Shown: positions 8,691 to 17,723, numbered from the stretch's first letter. The stretch: DNA of 64,000 bases from Cuneatibacter caecimuris (GCF_004216775.1 NZ_SGXF01000002.1:124001-188000), one strand, 5' to 3'. The notes: generated by a model from the sequence alone, not told the origin. A program made the numbers and translations.

Positions 8691-9626
8691 TTAATCATCA
8701 TTTCCAGCTTCATAAAACACCCATTTTTTAGATGTCTTGAAGATAATCAACGTTACAATGGCAATCACTACCAGCATTACCCAGGATATTGCGCTGCCAT
8801 ACCCCATATCGAAATACTTAAATCCTTGCGTATAGATATAATAGGCTATAAAGTTCGTTGCATCAGCCGGCCCGCCCTGCGTAATAATAGCCGCCTGTGT
8901 AAATACCATAAAACCAGTAATTGTCTGCATTACCAGGTTGTACAGGATAACAGGAGAAAGGCAAGGGAGCGTGATCTTAAAGAAACGCTGTACAGAACTG
9001 GCTCCGTCAATTTCTGCGGCCTCATAATATGAAGTAGGGATTTCCTTTAACCCGGCGGCAAAAATGATCATGGAAGAACCGAACTGCCATACGGTCAGTA
9101 ACGCCAGCGGAAATAAAACCAAATTTTTATCTCCCAGCCAGTTTAACCGGTCAATCCCAATCGCCCCTAAAATTCCATTAATCATCCCTTTACGGGCAAA
9201 CATCTGCTTCCACACCAGCGCAACAGCCACAGAACCTCCCACCAAAGAAGGCAGGTAATAAACCGCACGGTACAGGCTGGCAATTTTCGTATTCCTTGTC
9301 AGGAAAAACGCGACCAATAAAGCAAATATCAGTTTCAGAGGCACTGCCAATATAACATATAAGAACGTTCTCCAAAGAGAATACCAAAACCGGCTGTCTC
9401 CGGTAAACATTCGCACATAATTATTCAAGCCAATAAAATCCGCGTGTACAAAATTATAATTGGTCAGGGAATAATACAATGACAATCCCATCGGAAATAT
9501 CGTCAGACAAATAAATCCGATGATAAAAGGCGCAGCAAATACATAGCCGACTGCATTGTCAGACTGCATACGCTGTTTGAAGGTTTTGGGCTGTGCTGCC
9601 AACGCAGCATTTGCCTTTTTCTTCAT
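8691..9626 (-). CDS. Carbohydrate ABC transporter permease, MalF type
   Basis: A 311-residue integral membrane permease with a cytoplasmic N-terminus of about 28 residues, then six predicted helices. The EAA loop reads YEAAEIDGASSVQRFFKITL. It is the MalF-type partner of the following MalG-type permease. AGGAGG lies seven bases before the start. A 101-base gap with a perfect 14-bp hairpin separates it from the binding-protein gene, a common layout when the binding protein must be made in excess of the membrane subunits. Confidence 0.95.
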   Translation of the reverse strand: MKKKANAALAAQPKTFKQRMQSDNAVGYVFAAPFIIGFICLTIFPMGLSLYYSLTNYNFVHADFIGLNNYVRMFTGDSRFWYSLWRTFLYVILAVPLKLIFALLVAFFLTRNTKIASLYRAVYYLPSLVGGSVAVALVWKQMFARKGMINGILGAIGIDRLNWLGDKNLVLFPLALLTVWQFGSSMIIFAAGLKEIPTSYYEAAEIDGASSVQRFFKITLPCLSPVILYNLVMQTITGFMVFTQAAIITQGGPADATNFIAYYIYTQGFKYFDMGYGSAISWVMLVVIAIVTLIIFKTSKKWVFYEAGNDD

Positions 9627-9654
9627 CTCTGTTCCTCCTGTCCTTCTTCATTAA

Positions 9655-9687
9655 GAAACAGCCTGCTGCCGTACAGCAGGCTGTTTC
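9655..9687 (-). terminator. Intra-operon hairpin after the binding-protein gene
   Basis: Perfect 14-bp arms, GAAACAGCCTGCTG (9655-9668) and CAGCAGGCTGTTTC (9674-9687), enclose a five-base loop. On the minus strand it is followed by TTAATGAAG rather than a run of T, so it should act as a leaky terminator or as a 3'-end stabiliser for the upstream message. This would give more binding protein than permease. Confidence 0.7.
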
Positions 9688-9727
9688 CATTAATCAGTCT
9701 TCAGGCTGGCCCGGCCAGCGGTAATGG

Positions 9728-11188
9728 TTATCTTGTAAATGCGTCGTTTGCAAAGTCAAATACATTCTTTGCAGCTTCTTCAGCGGTGATACTGCCTGCA
9801 TTTACTTTATCCAGCTGATTCTTGAACTCATCCTTGATGGCATTCTGCTGAGAAGGCTCGTTGATAAATACGTTCTTGGAATCTTCCCATTCGCCTACCA
9901 TACCGACATAATCGTAAACGCTCTTTTCCAGTTCGCTCAGAGAAGGCTCGATTGCCGCACGGACTGCGGATGTGATCGGCACGCCTCTCTCACCTGCCAG
10001 AACCTGATTTGCTTCAGGACTGTTGATAAAGAAGTTGATGAACTCTGCGCATACGTCAGGATATTTTGTCTTATTGTAAATAGCCAAACCCTGAGAAGAT
10101 TTCACAGCATAGCCGGAAGGGCCGTCAGCGGAATGTCTGGGCAGCGTAGCGATCTTCAGTGTGCCAACGCCGTTCTCTTCTGCAGCTTTCGCCATTGCGA
10201 TAACCTGGTTGGACAGCGCCCATGTCATAGCAGCTTCACCAGTTGCCACAAAGTTCTGTTCAGGGGTTGTGCCCATCTCATTCAGGGCGCCGCGGTCCGG
10301 GTAAGCGCCGCTCTCAGTCATTCTCTGGATCATCTCGATGAAAGGTACCATATAATCCGGCTTGTCGATCATCAGTCCGGAGTTGTCAGCCTTGAAGAAA
10401 TTCAGGCCGTCCTCCCACTGAGGAACGCCTACTGTACATGCGCCGTAGAATTCTTCCAGAGAGGAAGATCCGTACTCACCAGTCACTTCCTTCAGCGCTT
10501 CCGCACACTTCTCGTAGTCTTCCCATGTCCAGTTTTCAGCAGGCTCATCCAGGCCTGCTTCCGCGAACATATCTGCATTATAGATAATCACATGAGCATT
10601 GGTGCCCAGGGAGATCTCCATCTGCTTGCCCAGATCATATGTAGTAGCCAGGAAACCATCAGAAATATTATCGGTGTTGATGGTGCCGTCTTCGATATAG
10701 GGAGTCAGATCTGTAATAATATCCGTATACTCTGCCCAGTTATTGCCCAGCTGGAATACGTCCCATACATCTCCGCCGCCTACCAGTGTGGCCATCTTCT
10801 GGAAATATCCGTCGAAGTCAGAAGGCTCCGTAGTAATCGTTACATTAGGGTATTTCTCCATGAACATTTCAACAACCTTTTCGGTTCTCTCATGTCTGGT
10901 CTGGCCGCCCCACCATGCAAACCGGATGGTGCAGTCCTCGCCGTTATTCACCTTCTCCGGGAAAACCACTTCCTTAATATCTCCCTCTTCGCCGCCCTTT
11001 GTCTCTTCGGCTGCTTTCGTGGTTTCATCCGCCGCCTTGGTGGTCTCATCTGATCCCTTTGTGGTTTCCGGCGCTTTCGTGGTTTCATCTGCTGCCTTAG
11101 TCGTTGTTCCGCCGTCAGAACCGCAGGCTGCCATGGATACTGCCATTGCGGACGCCATCATCAGCGCCATTACTTTTTTTGCTTTCAT
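9728..11188 (-). CDS. Sugar ABC transporter substrate-binding lipoprotein (first gene of the operon)
   Basis: A 486-residue extracytoplasmic solute-binding protein of the carbohydrate family 1 type. It begins with a lipoprotein signal (MKAKKVMALMMASAMAVSMAAC; predicted lipidated C22), followed by a low-complexity linker of TTKAADETTKAAEETKGG-like repeats to about residue 70, then the two-lobe ligand-binding domain (FAWWGGQTRHERT, KYPNVTITTEPSDFDGYFQK). It captures an oligosaccharide at the cell surface for the permeases downstream. AAGGAG lies nine bases before the ATG. Transcription starts from a perfect consensus promoter about 100 bases upstream. It closely resembles the protein encoded at 11584-13044, an evident duplicate. 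Confidence 0.96.
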   Translation of the reverse strand: MKAKKVMALMMASAMAVSMAACGSDGGTTTKAADETTKAPETTKGSDETTKAADETTKAAEETKGGEEGDIKEVVFPEKVNNGEDCTIRFAWWGGQTRHERTEKVVEMFMEKYPNVTITTEPSDFDGYFQKMATLVGGGDVWDVFQLGNNWAEYTDIITDLTPYIEDGTINTDNISDGFLATTYDLGKQMEISLGTNAHVIIYNADMFAEAGLDEPAENWTWEDYEKCAEALKEVTGEYGSSSLEEFYGACTVGVPQWEDGLNFFKADNSGLMIDKPDYMVPFIEMIQRMTESGAYPDRGALNEMGTTPEQNFVATGEAAMTWALSNQVIAMAKAAEENGVGTLKIATLPRHSADGPSGYAVKSSQGLAIYNKTKYPDVCAEFINFFINSPEANQVLAGERGVPITSAVRAAIEPSLSELEKSVYDYVGMVGEWEDSKNVFINEPSQQNAIKDEFKNQLDKVNAGSITAEEAAKNVFDFANDAFTR

Positions 11189-11250
11189 CTTTTCGCTCTC
11201 CTTTTTGTATCTTTTTGCAATGCTGTCCTCCCGCTTTAGTTAAATCTTCA

Positions 11251-11265
11251 ACTAAATTATTTAAC
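11251..11265. promoter_or_regulatory. AT-rich operator-like site in the operon leader
   Basis: ACTAAATTATTTAAC lies roughly 16-30 bases downstream of the likely transcription start. On the minus strand its core TTAAATAATTTAG nearly matches the perfect palindrome at 25171-25185. A further half site, TTAGTTAAAT, lies at about 11237-11246. The regulator is unknown. Confidence 0.5.
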
Positions 11266-11287
11266 TTAGCACTGCTCTTGTGACTGT

Positions 11288-11316
11288 ATTATATATCCGG
11301 TTGTGAAATATGTCAA
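11288..11316 (-). promoter_or_regulatory. Sigma-A promoter of the sugar operon
   Basis: The minus strand reads TTGACA (11311-11316), a 17-base spacer, then TATAAT (11288-11293): a perfect consensus. Transcription should begin near 11281, leaving a leader of about 90 bases before the binding-protein gene. So strong a core promoter implies control by repression. Confidence 0.9.
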
Positions 11317-11377
11317 GGGTTTTTCAAAGAAAACACATGGTTTCTTGTTAAATATTTTAGGTTTTCTTTAATTCATT

Positions 11378-11391
11378 TGAAAGCGTTACCA
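11378..11391. promoter_or_regulatory. Catabolite-responsive element (cre) candidate
   Basis: TGAAAGCGTTACCA matches the CcpA consensus TGWAARCGYTWNCW at every position. It lies about 60 bases upstream of the -35 box of the sugar operon. CcpA binding here is inference; a site this far upstream could repress through looping or act as an activating site. Confidence 0.65.
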
Positions 11392-11483
11392 TTATTTATT
11401 AAATATTATTTGAAAAGAGTTGATTTTTGTATGGATTTTTTGCGAAAAGAATTACTACCAGTCCCAATGAACATGAAAAAGAA

Positions 11484-11525
11484 TCTCCCAGGAGTTTTTT
11501 GCATGGGGAACGCAGTTTCCTATAC
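11484..11525 (-). repeat. Interspersed hairpin element, copy A (short)
   Basis: Read on the minus strand it begins GTATAGGAAACTGCG and ends TTCCCCATGC, with imperfect pairing of the two ends, then AAAAAA and the small inverted repeat CTCCTGGGAG (11485-11494). It matches the first module of copies B, C and D. It lies directly after the T-tract of the terminator at 11525-11563. Confidence 0.75.
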
Positions 11526-11563
11526 AAAAGCGCCTCCCCCAGCTATATGCTGATGAAGGCGCT
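11525..11563 (-). terminator. Terminator of the solitary binding-protein gene
   Basis: Minus-strand arms AGCGCCT (11557-11563) and AGGCGCT (11529-11535) are followed by TTTTG. It starts 21 bases after the stop codon at 11584. Repeat copy A begins where the T-tract ends. Confidence 0.8.
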
Positions 11564-11583
11564 CTTCAATAATATGCAGGTAA

Positions 11584-13044
11584 TTATTCTCTCGTAAATG
11601 CAGCGTTTGCAAAATCAAATATATTCTTTGCTGCTTCTTCAGCCGTGACTTCACCTGCGTTCACTTTATCCAGCTGATTTTTCACCTCGTCTTTAATCGC
11701 ATTCTGCTGGGAGGGCTCGTTCAGGAATACATCTTTTGAATCTTCCCAGGCCCCTACCATGCCCACATATTCATAAATGCTCTTTTCAAGTACGCTCATG
11801 GTTGTATTCAGGTCCTCTCGGACTGCGGCCGAAATCGGCACGCCTCTCTCGCCTGCAAGAATGCGGTTAGCTTCAATACTGTTAATAAAATAATTGATAA
11901 ATTCGGCACAGACATCCGGGTATTTCGTTTCGGAATAAATGCTCAGTCCCTGTCCGGATTTTACGGCACAGCCGGCAGGTCCGTCGGAGGATCGTCTGGG
12001 CACTGTCGCAATTTTCAGTGTTCCCACACCGTTTTCCTCTGCAGCCTTTGCCATAGCGATCACCTGGTTGGATAAAGCCCAGGTCATAGCTGCTTCACCA
12101 GTTGCCACAAAGCTTTGCTCCGGGGATCCGCCGGTCTCATTCTGGGCGCCGCGGTCCGGGTAAATACCTTTTTCTGTCATTCTCTGAATCATTTCAATAA
12201 ACGGCACCATATAGTCCGGTTTATCTATCATTAATCCAGAGCTGTCCGCTTTAAAGAAATTCAATCCATTGCCATACTGCGGAACGCCTACAATACTTAC
12301 GCCCTCAAATTCAGCCAGCCCGCCGCAGCCATATTCGCCAGTAATCTCAGCTAATTTCTCAGCATATTCTTCAAATTCTTCCCAGGTCCAGTTCTCAGCA
12401 GGCTCATCCAGGCCCGCTTCTGCAAACATGTCAGCATTGTAGATCATTACATGAGCATTAGTGCCCAGAGAAATTTCCATCTGCTTGCCCATATCATATG
12501 TAGTAGCCAGGAAACCGTCGGAAATATTTTCTGTATTAATCGTGCCGTCTTCGATATAAGGAGTCAGATCCAGGATAATATCTTTGTACTCCGCCCAGTT
12601 ATTGCCTAACTGAAATACATCCCATACATCTCCGCCGCCTACCAACGTGGCCATCTTCTGGAAATATCCGTCGAAGTCAGAAGGCTCCGTAGTAATCGTT
12701 ACATTAGGGTATTTCTCCATGAACATATCAACAACCTGCTGAGTTCTTTCATGTCTAGTCTGTCCGCCCCACCAAGCAAACCGAATGGTGCAGTCCTTGC
12801 CGTCGTTTACCTGGTCAGGGAAAACAACTTCCTTAATATCTTCCTCTTCGCCGCCTTTTGTTTCATCGGCCGCCTTGGTTGACTCCTCCGCCGCTTTCGT
12901 GCTCTCGTCAGATCCTTTGGAGGTCTCAGCCGCTTTTGTGGTCTCATCAGCTGCCTTGGTTGCAGTTCCTCCGTCAGAACCGCAGGCCATCATGGATACT
13001 GCCATCGCAGACGCCATCATCAGCGCCATAGCCTTTCTTGCTTT
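11584..13044 (-). CDS. Solitary sugar-binding lipoprotein, paralogue of the operon's binding protein
   Basis: A 486-residue carbohydrate-binding lipoprotein, the same length as its neighbour and nearly identical in long stretches (FAWWGGQTRHERT, EPSDFDGYFQKMATLVGGGD). The lipobox ends SMMAC with C22, followed by a similar Thr/Lys/Glu linker. Differences cluster at about 215-240, where LKEVTGEYGSSSLEEFYG in one becomes LAEITGEYGCGGLAEFEG in the other, a region that may touch ligand. The start at 13044 (MKARKAM) was preferred to an upstream ATG at 13089 because it aligns with the paralogue and has AAGGAG nine bases before it. It has its own promoter and terminator and no adjacent permease, so it may share the permeases of the operon next door. 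Confidence 0.95.
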   Translation of the reverse strand, partial: KARKAMALMMASAMAVSMMACGSDGGTATKAADETTKAAETSKGSDESTKAAEESTKAADETKGGEEEDIKEVVFPDQVNDGKDCTIRFAWWGGQTRHERTQQVVDMFMEKYPNVTITTEPSDFDGYFQKMATLVGGGDVWDVFQLGNNWAEYKDIILDLTPYIEDGTINTENISDGFLATTYDMGKQMEISLGTNAHVMIYNADMFAEAGLDEPAENWTWEEFEEYAEKLAEITGEYGCGGLAEFEGVSIVGVPQYGNGLNFFKADSSGLMIDKPDYMVPFIEMIQRMTEKGIYPDRGAQNETGGSPEQSFVATGEAAMTWALSNQVIAMAKAAEENGVGTLKIATVPRRSSDGPAGCAVKSGQGLSIYSETKYPDVCAEFINYFINSIEANRILAGERGVPISAAVREDLNTTMSVLEKSIYEYVGMVGAWEDSKDVFLNEPSQQNAIKDEVKNQLDKVNAGEVTAEEAAKNIFDFANAAFTRE

Positions 13045-13147
13045 CATCTCTTTGCTCTCCTTAAAAGATGTATTCAGCTGATGATCCATTTGGCATTTGA
13101 ATATTTATTAAAAATATTTAAATGCATTTGATCTCGCTGTAGTTTGT

Positions 13148-13176
13148 ATTGTAGGTCTTTTGGTGTTTACTGTCAA
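13148..13176 (-). promoter_or_regulatory. Sigma-A promoter of the solitary binding-protein gene
   Basis: Minus strand: TTGACA (13171-13176), a 17-base spacer and TACAAT (13148-13153). Near-palindromic AT-rich sites lie on both sides, at 13107-13121 and 13308-13321. Confidence 0.85.
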
Positions 13177-13333
13177 GTATTTTTCTCGCATATTATTTTT
13201 TTAGGTAATTATATCTAAAATCATTAGATTCTTTTGTGTGAATCGCATAAAATTTTAAATTATTTTATTTGTGTTTTATTTCATTTCAATCAGAGTCCCA
13301 TAGTTTATTAAATATTTTTAACAGTCCTCAGTT

Positions 13334-13375
13334 AAAAAGGCGCTTTCAAAGCTAAGATATAGCTTTGGAAGCGCC
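13334..13375 (-). terminator. Terminator of the degV-gltX-helicase operon
   Basis: Minus-strand arms GGCGCTTCCAAAGCT (361-375 of the 13 kb block) and AGCTTTGAAAGCGCC (339-353) form a 15-bp stem with one mismatch and a short loop, followed by TTTTT. It begins ten bases after the helicase stop codon. Confidence 0.9.
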
Positions 13376-13385
13376 CCTATCAAAC

Positions 13386-15212
13386 TCAATTCATAATTTC
13401 ATCAATAAATCTGGAAGGCTCCATTTCCTTCCCATAGCATTTCTTCACCCAACAGATATGAAGCTTCTGCTTTGCCCTTGTTACCGCCACATAAAACAGC
13501 CTGCGTTCTTCCTCTACATCCGCTTCCAGAACCGCTTTGCTGTGGGGGGCAATTTTTTCATCCGCATCCATAATGAATACTACCGCATATTCCAGACCTT
13601 TTGCCGCGTGCATTGTGGAAAGAACAATTCCCTCCCGCTGTTTCTGCTTATCCGCCGCCTGTTTCCGCAGTTCTTCCCCATAATTCTCCATATATCTGAA
13701 CCATTCTTCCGCAGTCCCGCACTCTCTGGCGCTTTCCTGAAGCGCGTCCAGCACTTCCATTAATTCCTCCGGTTTCATCCGCCGGTACGCCGCATATTCC
13801 CGTATGTAATCCTCGTATCCGATGCCTTTGCGAATATAGTTCACCGCCGCAAAAGGCGCCATCCTGCCCATGAGGGACAGCTGTCTTTCCAGATCTTCAA
13901 TCCTCTGTACCATCCAGTCTTTTTCTCCCAGCAGTTCCTTCAGCAGCTCAAAATCCGTCAGTTCCGAATTTGCCAGCAGTTCTCTGCTCAAATAACGGTT
14001 GGGCCTGTTCATAATTTTCAGGAAAGTGGAACGCTGCCTGTCGCCCCGGCTCATTCTGATATAAGAAATGATGTCCTTTGCGATCCAGTGCTCAAAGAGA
14101 TTGGGAAATACTTCCCGCATCTGAAAAGGCCGGTTGGTTTCGATCAGCCTGCTCACCAGCTGCCTGGGCACATTGCTTGTGCGGTACAGCACCGCGATCT
14201 CTTCCGGAGGAATACCCTGCCTGATATATTCCGCGGACCTGTTCAAAATCCACGAAGCTTCTTCCTGTGCATCCTTAAATTCCCGGACGCTCACCGGAGC
14301 CCCCTGTCGGTTCAGAGTGCGGATATCTTTGTCAAACCTGCTCCGATTTTGAGAAATCAGCCTGCCTGCCGCCGCCACGATCTCTCCGGAACAGCGAAAA
14401 TTCACATCCAGCAGATACCGGGCCGCTCCCGGATAATCTTGTTCAAACCCCAGCATGATTTCCGGTCTTGCTCCGCGGAAACGGTAAATACTCTGATCGT
14501 CGTCCCCCACAATAAACAGATTGTTCTCCGGCTTGGCCAGGAGCCTGATCACTTCATACTGCACCCGGTTGATATCCTGAAATTCGTCAATCAGGATATA
14601 CTTAAATTTTTTTTGCCATACAGCCAGAATATCCTGCCTCTGTTCCAGGAGTTCCAGGGTCATGGACAGCATATCGTCAAAGTCCACCAGATTTTCCCGC
14701 CGCAGCCTGTTTTCATATTCCCGGTAAAGCTTCATGAATATTTCTTCCGAACAGTTTTTAGAATAATAATGCTCCAAATTCAGCCTGTCATTTTTAATGC
14801 TGCTGATCTCTTCCAGGATTCCTGAAACAAATTCCCCCTCGTCAGGCACATCCAGTTCCAGCATTTTTACGGCTTCGCAGAGAAATTTCCTGCATTGTTC
14901 TTCTCCTGCGATGTTGGAAGCATTATAATGATAGGCCAGCTTCAGAATATAGAAAAAAACGGAATGAAAGGTACCAAAGGTCACCTGGCTCTGCATTCCC
15001 GCAAGTTTCTGAAAACGGGCGGACATCTCTCCGGCCGCGGCTCTGGTAAATGTAATTACCAGTATTTCCCCCGGCCTGACATGCTTCTGTTCAATTAAAT
15101 GCTGAATACGGTGTGTGATCACCAGAGTTTTGCCGGAACCGGGGCCGGCCAGCACCATGGCCGGCCCTGTTCCGTGCTGAATTGCCTGCAGCTGTGATTT
15201 TTGAAATTCCAT
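13386..15212 (-). CDS. UvrD/Rep-family superfamily 1 ATP-dependent DNA helicase
   Basis: A 608-residue helicase of the UvrD/PcrA type. Motifs in order: Walker A GPGSGKT at 23-29, motif Ia ITFTRAAAGEM at about 53-63, Walker B IDEFQD at 208-213, motif III GDDDQSIYRFRGA at 236-248, and near the C-terminus STMHAAKGLEYAVVFI with VAVTRAKQKL. These helicases unwind DNA 3' to 5' in repair and replication restart. At 608 residues it is shorter than PcrA (about 740) and lacks an obvious C-terminal RNA-polymerase-binding tail, so it is probably an additional UvrD-like helicase and not PcrA itself. It follows gltX by 12 bases with AAGGA as ribosome site. Confidence 0.93.
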   Translation of the reverse strand: MEFQKSQLQAIQHGTGPAMVLAGPGSGKTLVITHRIQHLIEQKHVRPGEILVITFTRAAAGEMSARFQKLAGMQSQVTFGTFHSVFFYILKLAYHYNASNIAGEEQCRKFLCEAVKMLELDVPDEGEFVSGILEEISSIKNDRLNLEHYYSKNCSEEIFMKLYREYENRLRRENLVDFDDMLSMTLELLEQRQDILAVWQKKFKYILIDEFQDINRVQYEVIRLLAKPENNLFIVGDDDQSIYRFRGARPEIMLGFEQDYPGAARYLLDVNFRCSGEIVAAAGRLISQNRSRFDKDIRTLNRQGAPVSVREFKDAQEEASWILNRSAEYIRQGIPPEEIAVLYRTSNVPRQLVSRLIETNRPFQMREVFPNLFEHWIAKDIISYIRMSRGDRQRSTFLKIMNRPNRYLSRELLANSELTDFELLKELLGEKDWMVQRIEDLERQLSLMGRMAPFAAVNYIRKGIGYEDYIREYAAYRRMKPEELMEVLDALQESARECGTAEEWFRYMENYGEELRKQAADKQKQREGIVLSTMHAAKGLEYAVVFIMDADEKIAPHSKAVLEADVEEERRLFYVAVTRAKQKLHICWVKKCYGKEMEPSRFIDEIMN

Positions 15213-15224
15213 GAAATGTCCTTA

Positions 15225-16694
15225 TTAAGCCTGTGCTTCCTGAAGCTTCTCAATGCCGATGCGGATCCTGCGGAGGGATTCCTCTTTTCCCAGGATCTCC
15301 ATAAGCTCTGTAGCTCCGCCGGGCGTGGTCTGCTTTCCGGATACCGCAGTGCGGACAGGCCACATCACATAGCCGTTTTTGCATCCCTTCTGCGCTGCAT
15401 AAGTCTGCAGAGTTTCATACAGGGCGCTGTTCGAATAGTCTTCCTGGGCCTCCAGCATGGGCAGCAGCTCTGTCAGCACTTCTAAAGAGGTCTGCGCATT
15501 GGTCTTCATCTTTTTGTGGGTATACATCGCTGTATCATACTCCGGAAGCTCCTGGAAAAAATCCACCATTTCCGGAATATCAGTGAACACTTCGATTCTG
15601 GATTTCACCAGAGAAGCAATTTTCTCCTTGTCGCAGTCCCTGGTCACCGCCTGATTCAAAGCCGGCAACGCCAGCTCCAGATATCTTTCCTCTGGCAGCT
15701 TTTTAATATATTCCCCGTTCATCCACTTCAGCTTTGTAAAATCAAATACCGCCGGAGATTTACTGATATGGTGATAATCAAACTCCTGAACCAGCTCTTC
15801 CAGAGAAAAAATCTCTTCGTTGCTGTCAGGGCTCCATCCCAGGAGCGCTACAAAATTCACCACTGCCTCCGGCAAAAAGCCCTGTTCGGTCAAGTCTTCA
15901 AAGGAAGAATGGCCGCTGCGCTTGCTGAGTTTATGATGCTCTTCGTCTGTAATCAGCGGGCAATGCACATAGACCGGAACCTCCCACCCGAAAGCTTCGT
16001 ACAGGCGGTTATACTTTGGCGAGGAAGAAAGATATTCATTTCCCCTCACCACATGGGTGATCCCCATGGTATGGTCGTCCACTACATTGGCAAAATTATA
16101 GGTGGGATAACCGTCAGACTTGATCAGGATCATATCGTCCAACTCCCCGTTGTCCACTGAAATGTCTCCGTAGATCTCATCAGAAAATGTAGTGGTTCCC
16201 ACAGTGGGGTTATTCTGGCGGATCACATATGGCACTCCGGCCGCCAGTTTCTCTTCCACTTCCTCTTTCGTCAGATGCAGGCAGTGTTTATCATAAATCA
16301 TGATTTCCTTGCCCGCCACCTCCTGACGCAGAGATTCCAGTCTCTCTTTATCACAGAAACAGTAATAGGCCTCTCCCTTGTCAATCAGCTTTTTTGCATA
16401 TTCCAGATAGATCCCTTTGGCCTGGCGCTCACTCTGTACATAGGGGCCGCAGCCCCCGTCCTTGTCGGGACCTTCATCATGAATCAGGCCTGTCTGCCCC
16501 AGCGTACGGTAGATGATATCCACCGCGCCTTCCACATACCGCTCCTGGTCTGTATCTTCGATGCGCAGAAGGAAATCGCCTCCCGCATGTTTAGCAATCA
16601 GATACGCATAAAGCGCTGTGCGCAGGTTTCCCACATGCATGCGCCCTGTGGGGCTGGGTGCAAATCTTGTTCTGACTCTGTTATTCTTTTCCAT
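15225..16694 (-). CDS. gltX: Glutamyl-tRNA synthetase
   Basis: A 489-residue class I aminoacyl-tRNA synthetase that charges tRNA-Glu (and perhaps tRNA-Gln in organisms using GatCAB). The HIGH-type motif is [11 protein letters not shown] at 13-23 and the KMSKS-type motif is KLSKR at 255-259. A Cys pair CFC at 112-114 with C138 suggests the small zinc site seen in many GluRS. Length is normal for the family. It lies between degV (42 bases upstream) and the helicase and probably shares their transcript. Confidence 0.97.
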   Translation of the reverse strand: MEKNNRVRTRFAPSPTGRMHVGNLRTALYAYLIAKHAGGDFLLRIEDTDQERYVEGAVDIIYRTLGQTGLIHDEGPDKDGGCGPYVQSERQAKGIYLEYAKKLIDKGEAYYCFCDKERLESLRQEVAGKEIMIYDKHCLHLTKEEVEEKLAAGVPYVIRQNNPTVGTTTFSDEIYGDISVDNGELDDMILIKSDGYPTYNFANVVDDHTMGITHVVRGNEYLSSSPKYNRLYEAFGWEVPVYVHCPLITDEEHHKLSKRSGHSSFEDLTEQGFLPEAVVNFVALLGWSPDSNEEIFSLEELVQEFDYHHISKSPAVFDFTKLKWMNGEYIKKLPEERYLELALPALNQAVTRDCDKEKIASLVKSRIEVFTDIPEMVDFFQELPEYDTAMYTHKKMKTNAQTSLEVLTELLPMLEAQEDYSNSALYETLQTYAAQKGCKNGYVMWPVRTAVSGKQTTPGGATELMEILGKEESLRRIRIGIEKLQEAQA

Positions 16695-16735
16695 CTCTCC
16701 AATATCTCTCTTTCCTGTAATCTCTTAAATGCAAA

Positions 16736-17608
16736 TCAGTCCCGGCTGCTGCCGAAAAACATCAGCCCCATGGCTCCTGGGCCGGAATGTACGCCGATAC
16801 TGGGGTTCACATCACAGATCATCACCTCCGGTACGCCCAGACGGCTCTTCACCTGTTCCGCCAGCCATTTCGCCTCTTCCAGACAGTCTCCATGGACAAT
16901 ACCCACCAGATCATTCTGGGGTTCAAACCCTTTGGAACGCTCTTCCATGTAATCCACCAGGGACAGCAGGGATTTCTTCCGTCCCCTCACCGTACCCACA
17001 GCTTCCAGCTTGGAATCCCCTGACAGGCGCATGATGGGTTTGATACTCAGGATACTGCCCACCACTGCGGTGGTCTTACTGACTCTGCCGCCCCTCTGCA
17101 GGTGGTGCAGGTCGTCCACGGTAAACTGTACGCAGATATGCAGCTTGTTTTTTTCCAGCCACTCCGCATTTTCTTCCAGAGACTTTCCCTGTTTTTGCAT
17201 TTGTACCGCTTTATTCACCAGCAAACCTTCTGACAGAGAGATATTGCAGGAATCCACCAATAGGATCTTCGCATCCCCATATTCTTCTTTCAGCTCCCTA
17301 GCTACCATCACCGCAGTATTAAAACTTCCACTCAGGGTGCTGGCAAAACTGATATACAAAATATCTTTTCCAGATTCCAGCACTGAGCGGAATTCTTCCT
17401 CCACCACAGCCGGATTGATCGCCTGGGACTGGGGCTTCTGCCCTTCTCTCATTTTCTGATAAAAAACGGATGGCTCCATTCCGCCCGCGCCTTCATATAT
17501 CACGTCTTCCACCGTATAATACTGTGGCACTGTGATCAGCCCATGCTCCTGAATATAAGAAGGGGGCAGGTCTGAATTTGTATCTGTAATAATCTGATAT
17601 TCTCTCAT
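16736..17608 (-). CDS. DegV family fatty-acid-binding protein
   Basis: A 290-residue DegV (FakB-like) protein that binds a fatty acid between two domains and presents it to a kinase for phospholipid synthesis. Recognisable features are ITDTNSDLPPSY near the N-terminus, the region QSQAINPAVVEEEF, the substrate loop STLSGSFNTAVMV and the C-terminal VNPSIGVHSGPGAMGL. The start at 17608 (MREYQIITD) was chosen because GGAGG lies six bases upstream; an earlier in-frame ATG at 17665 would add 19 unrelated residues and overlap the promoter. It is divergent from the alcohol dehydrogenase gene. Fatty-acid binding is a family property; the physiological role of clostridial DegV paralogues often differs and is not known. 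Confidence 0.93.
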   Translation of the reverse strand: MREYQIITDTNSDLPPSYIQEHGLITVPQYYTVEDVIYEGAGGMEPSVFYQKMREGQKPQSQAINPAVVEEEFRSVLESGKDILYISFASTLSGSFNTAVMVARELKEEYGDAKILLVDSCNISLSEGLLVNKAVQMQKQGKSLEENAEWLEKNKLHICVQFTVDDLHHLQRGGRVSKTTAVVGSILSIKPIMRLSGDSKLEAVGTVRGRKKSLLSLVDYMEERSKGFEPQNDLVGIVHGDCLEEAKWLAEQVKSRLGVPEVMICDVNPSIGVHSGPGAMGLMFFGSSRD

Positions 17609-17636
17609 ATTAATCCTCCAAAGCGTACTATATTTT

Positions 17637-17665
17637 ATCATACTACTTTTCCTGGAATTTAACAA
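17637..17665 (-). promoter_or_regulatory. Promoter of degV
   Basis: Minus strand: TTGTTA (17660-17665), 17 bases, TATGAT (17637-17642). The start would fall about 20 bases before the chosen ATG. Confidence 0.65.
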
Positions 17666-17723
17666 GTATTTTAACGACCAAAGAATTGGCGCAGATTTTA
17701 TACAATTTTTACCGAAAACGACA

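Larger units (their letters stand above)
11189..11583. other. 395-base regulatory gap between the two binding-protein genes
   Basis: From high to low coordinate it holds the terminator of the solitary binding-protein gene (11525-11563), repeat copy A (11484-11525), AT-rich sites at 11399-11412 and 11348-11360, a cre-like site (11378-11391), the promoter (11288-11316) and a leader site (11251-11265). No coding sequence was found. Confidence 0.8.
13045..13385. other. 341-base AT-rich gap upstream of the solitary binding-protein gene
   Basis: Holds, from high to low coordinate, the terminator of the degV-gltX-helicase operon (13334-13375), an AT-rich site at 13308-13321, the promoter (13148-13176) and another AT-rich site at 13107-13121. 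No coding sequence was found. Confidence 0.75.

Noticed and set aside
10970-11110. Short DNA repeats in the binding-protein genes
   Set aside because: They encode the Thr/Lys/Glu-rich linker after the lipid anchor in both paralogues; low-complexity coding sequence, not an independent repeat.
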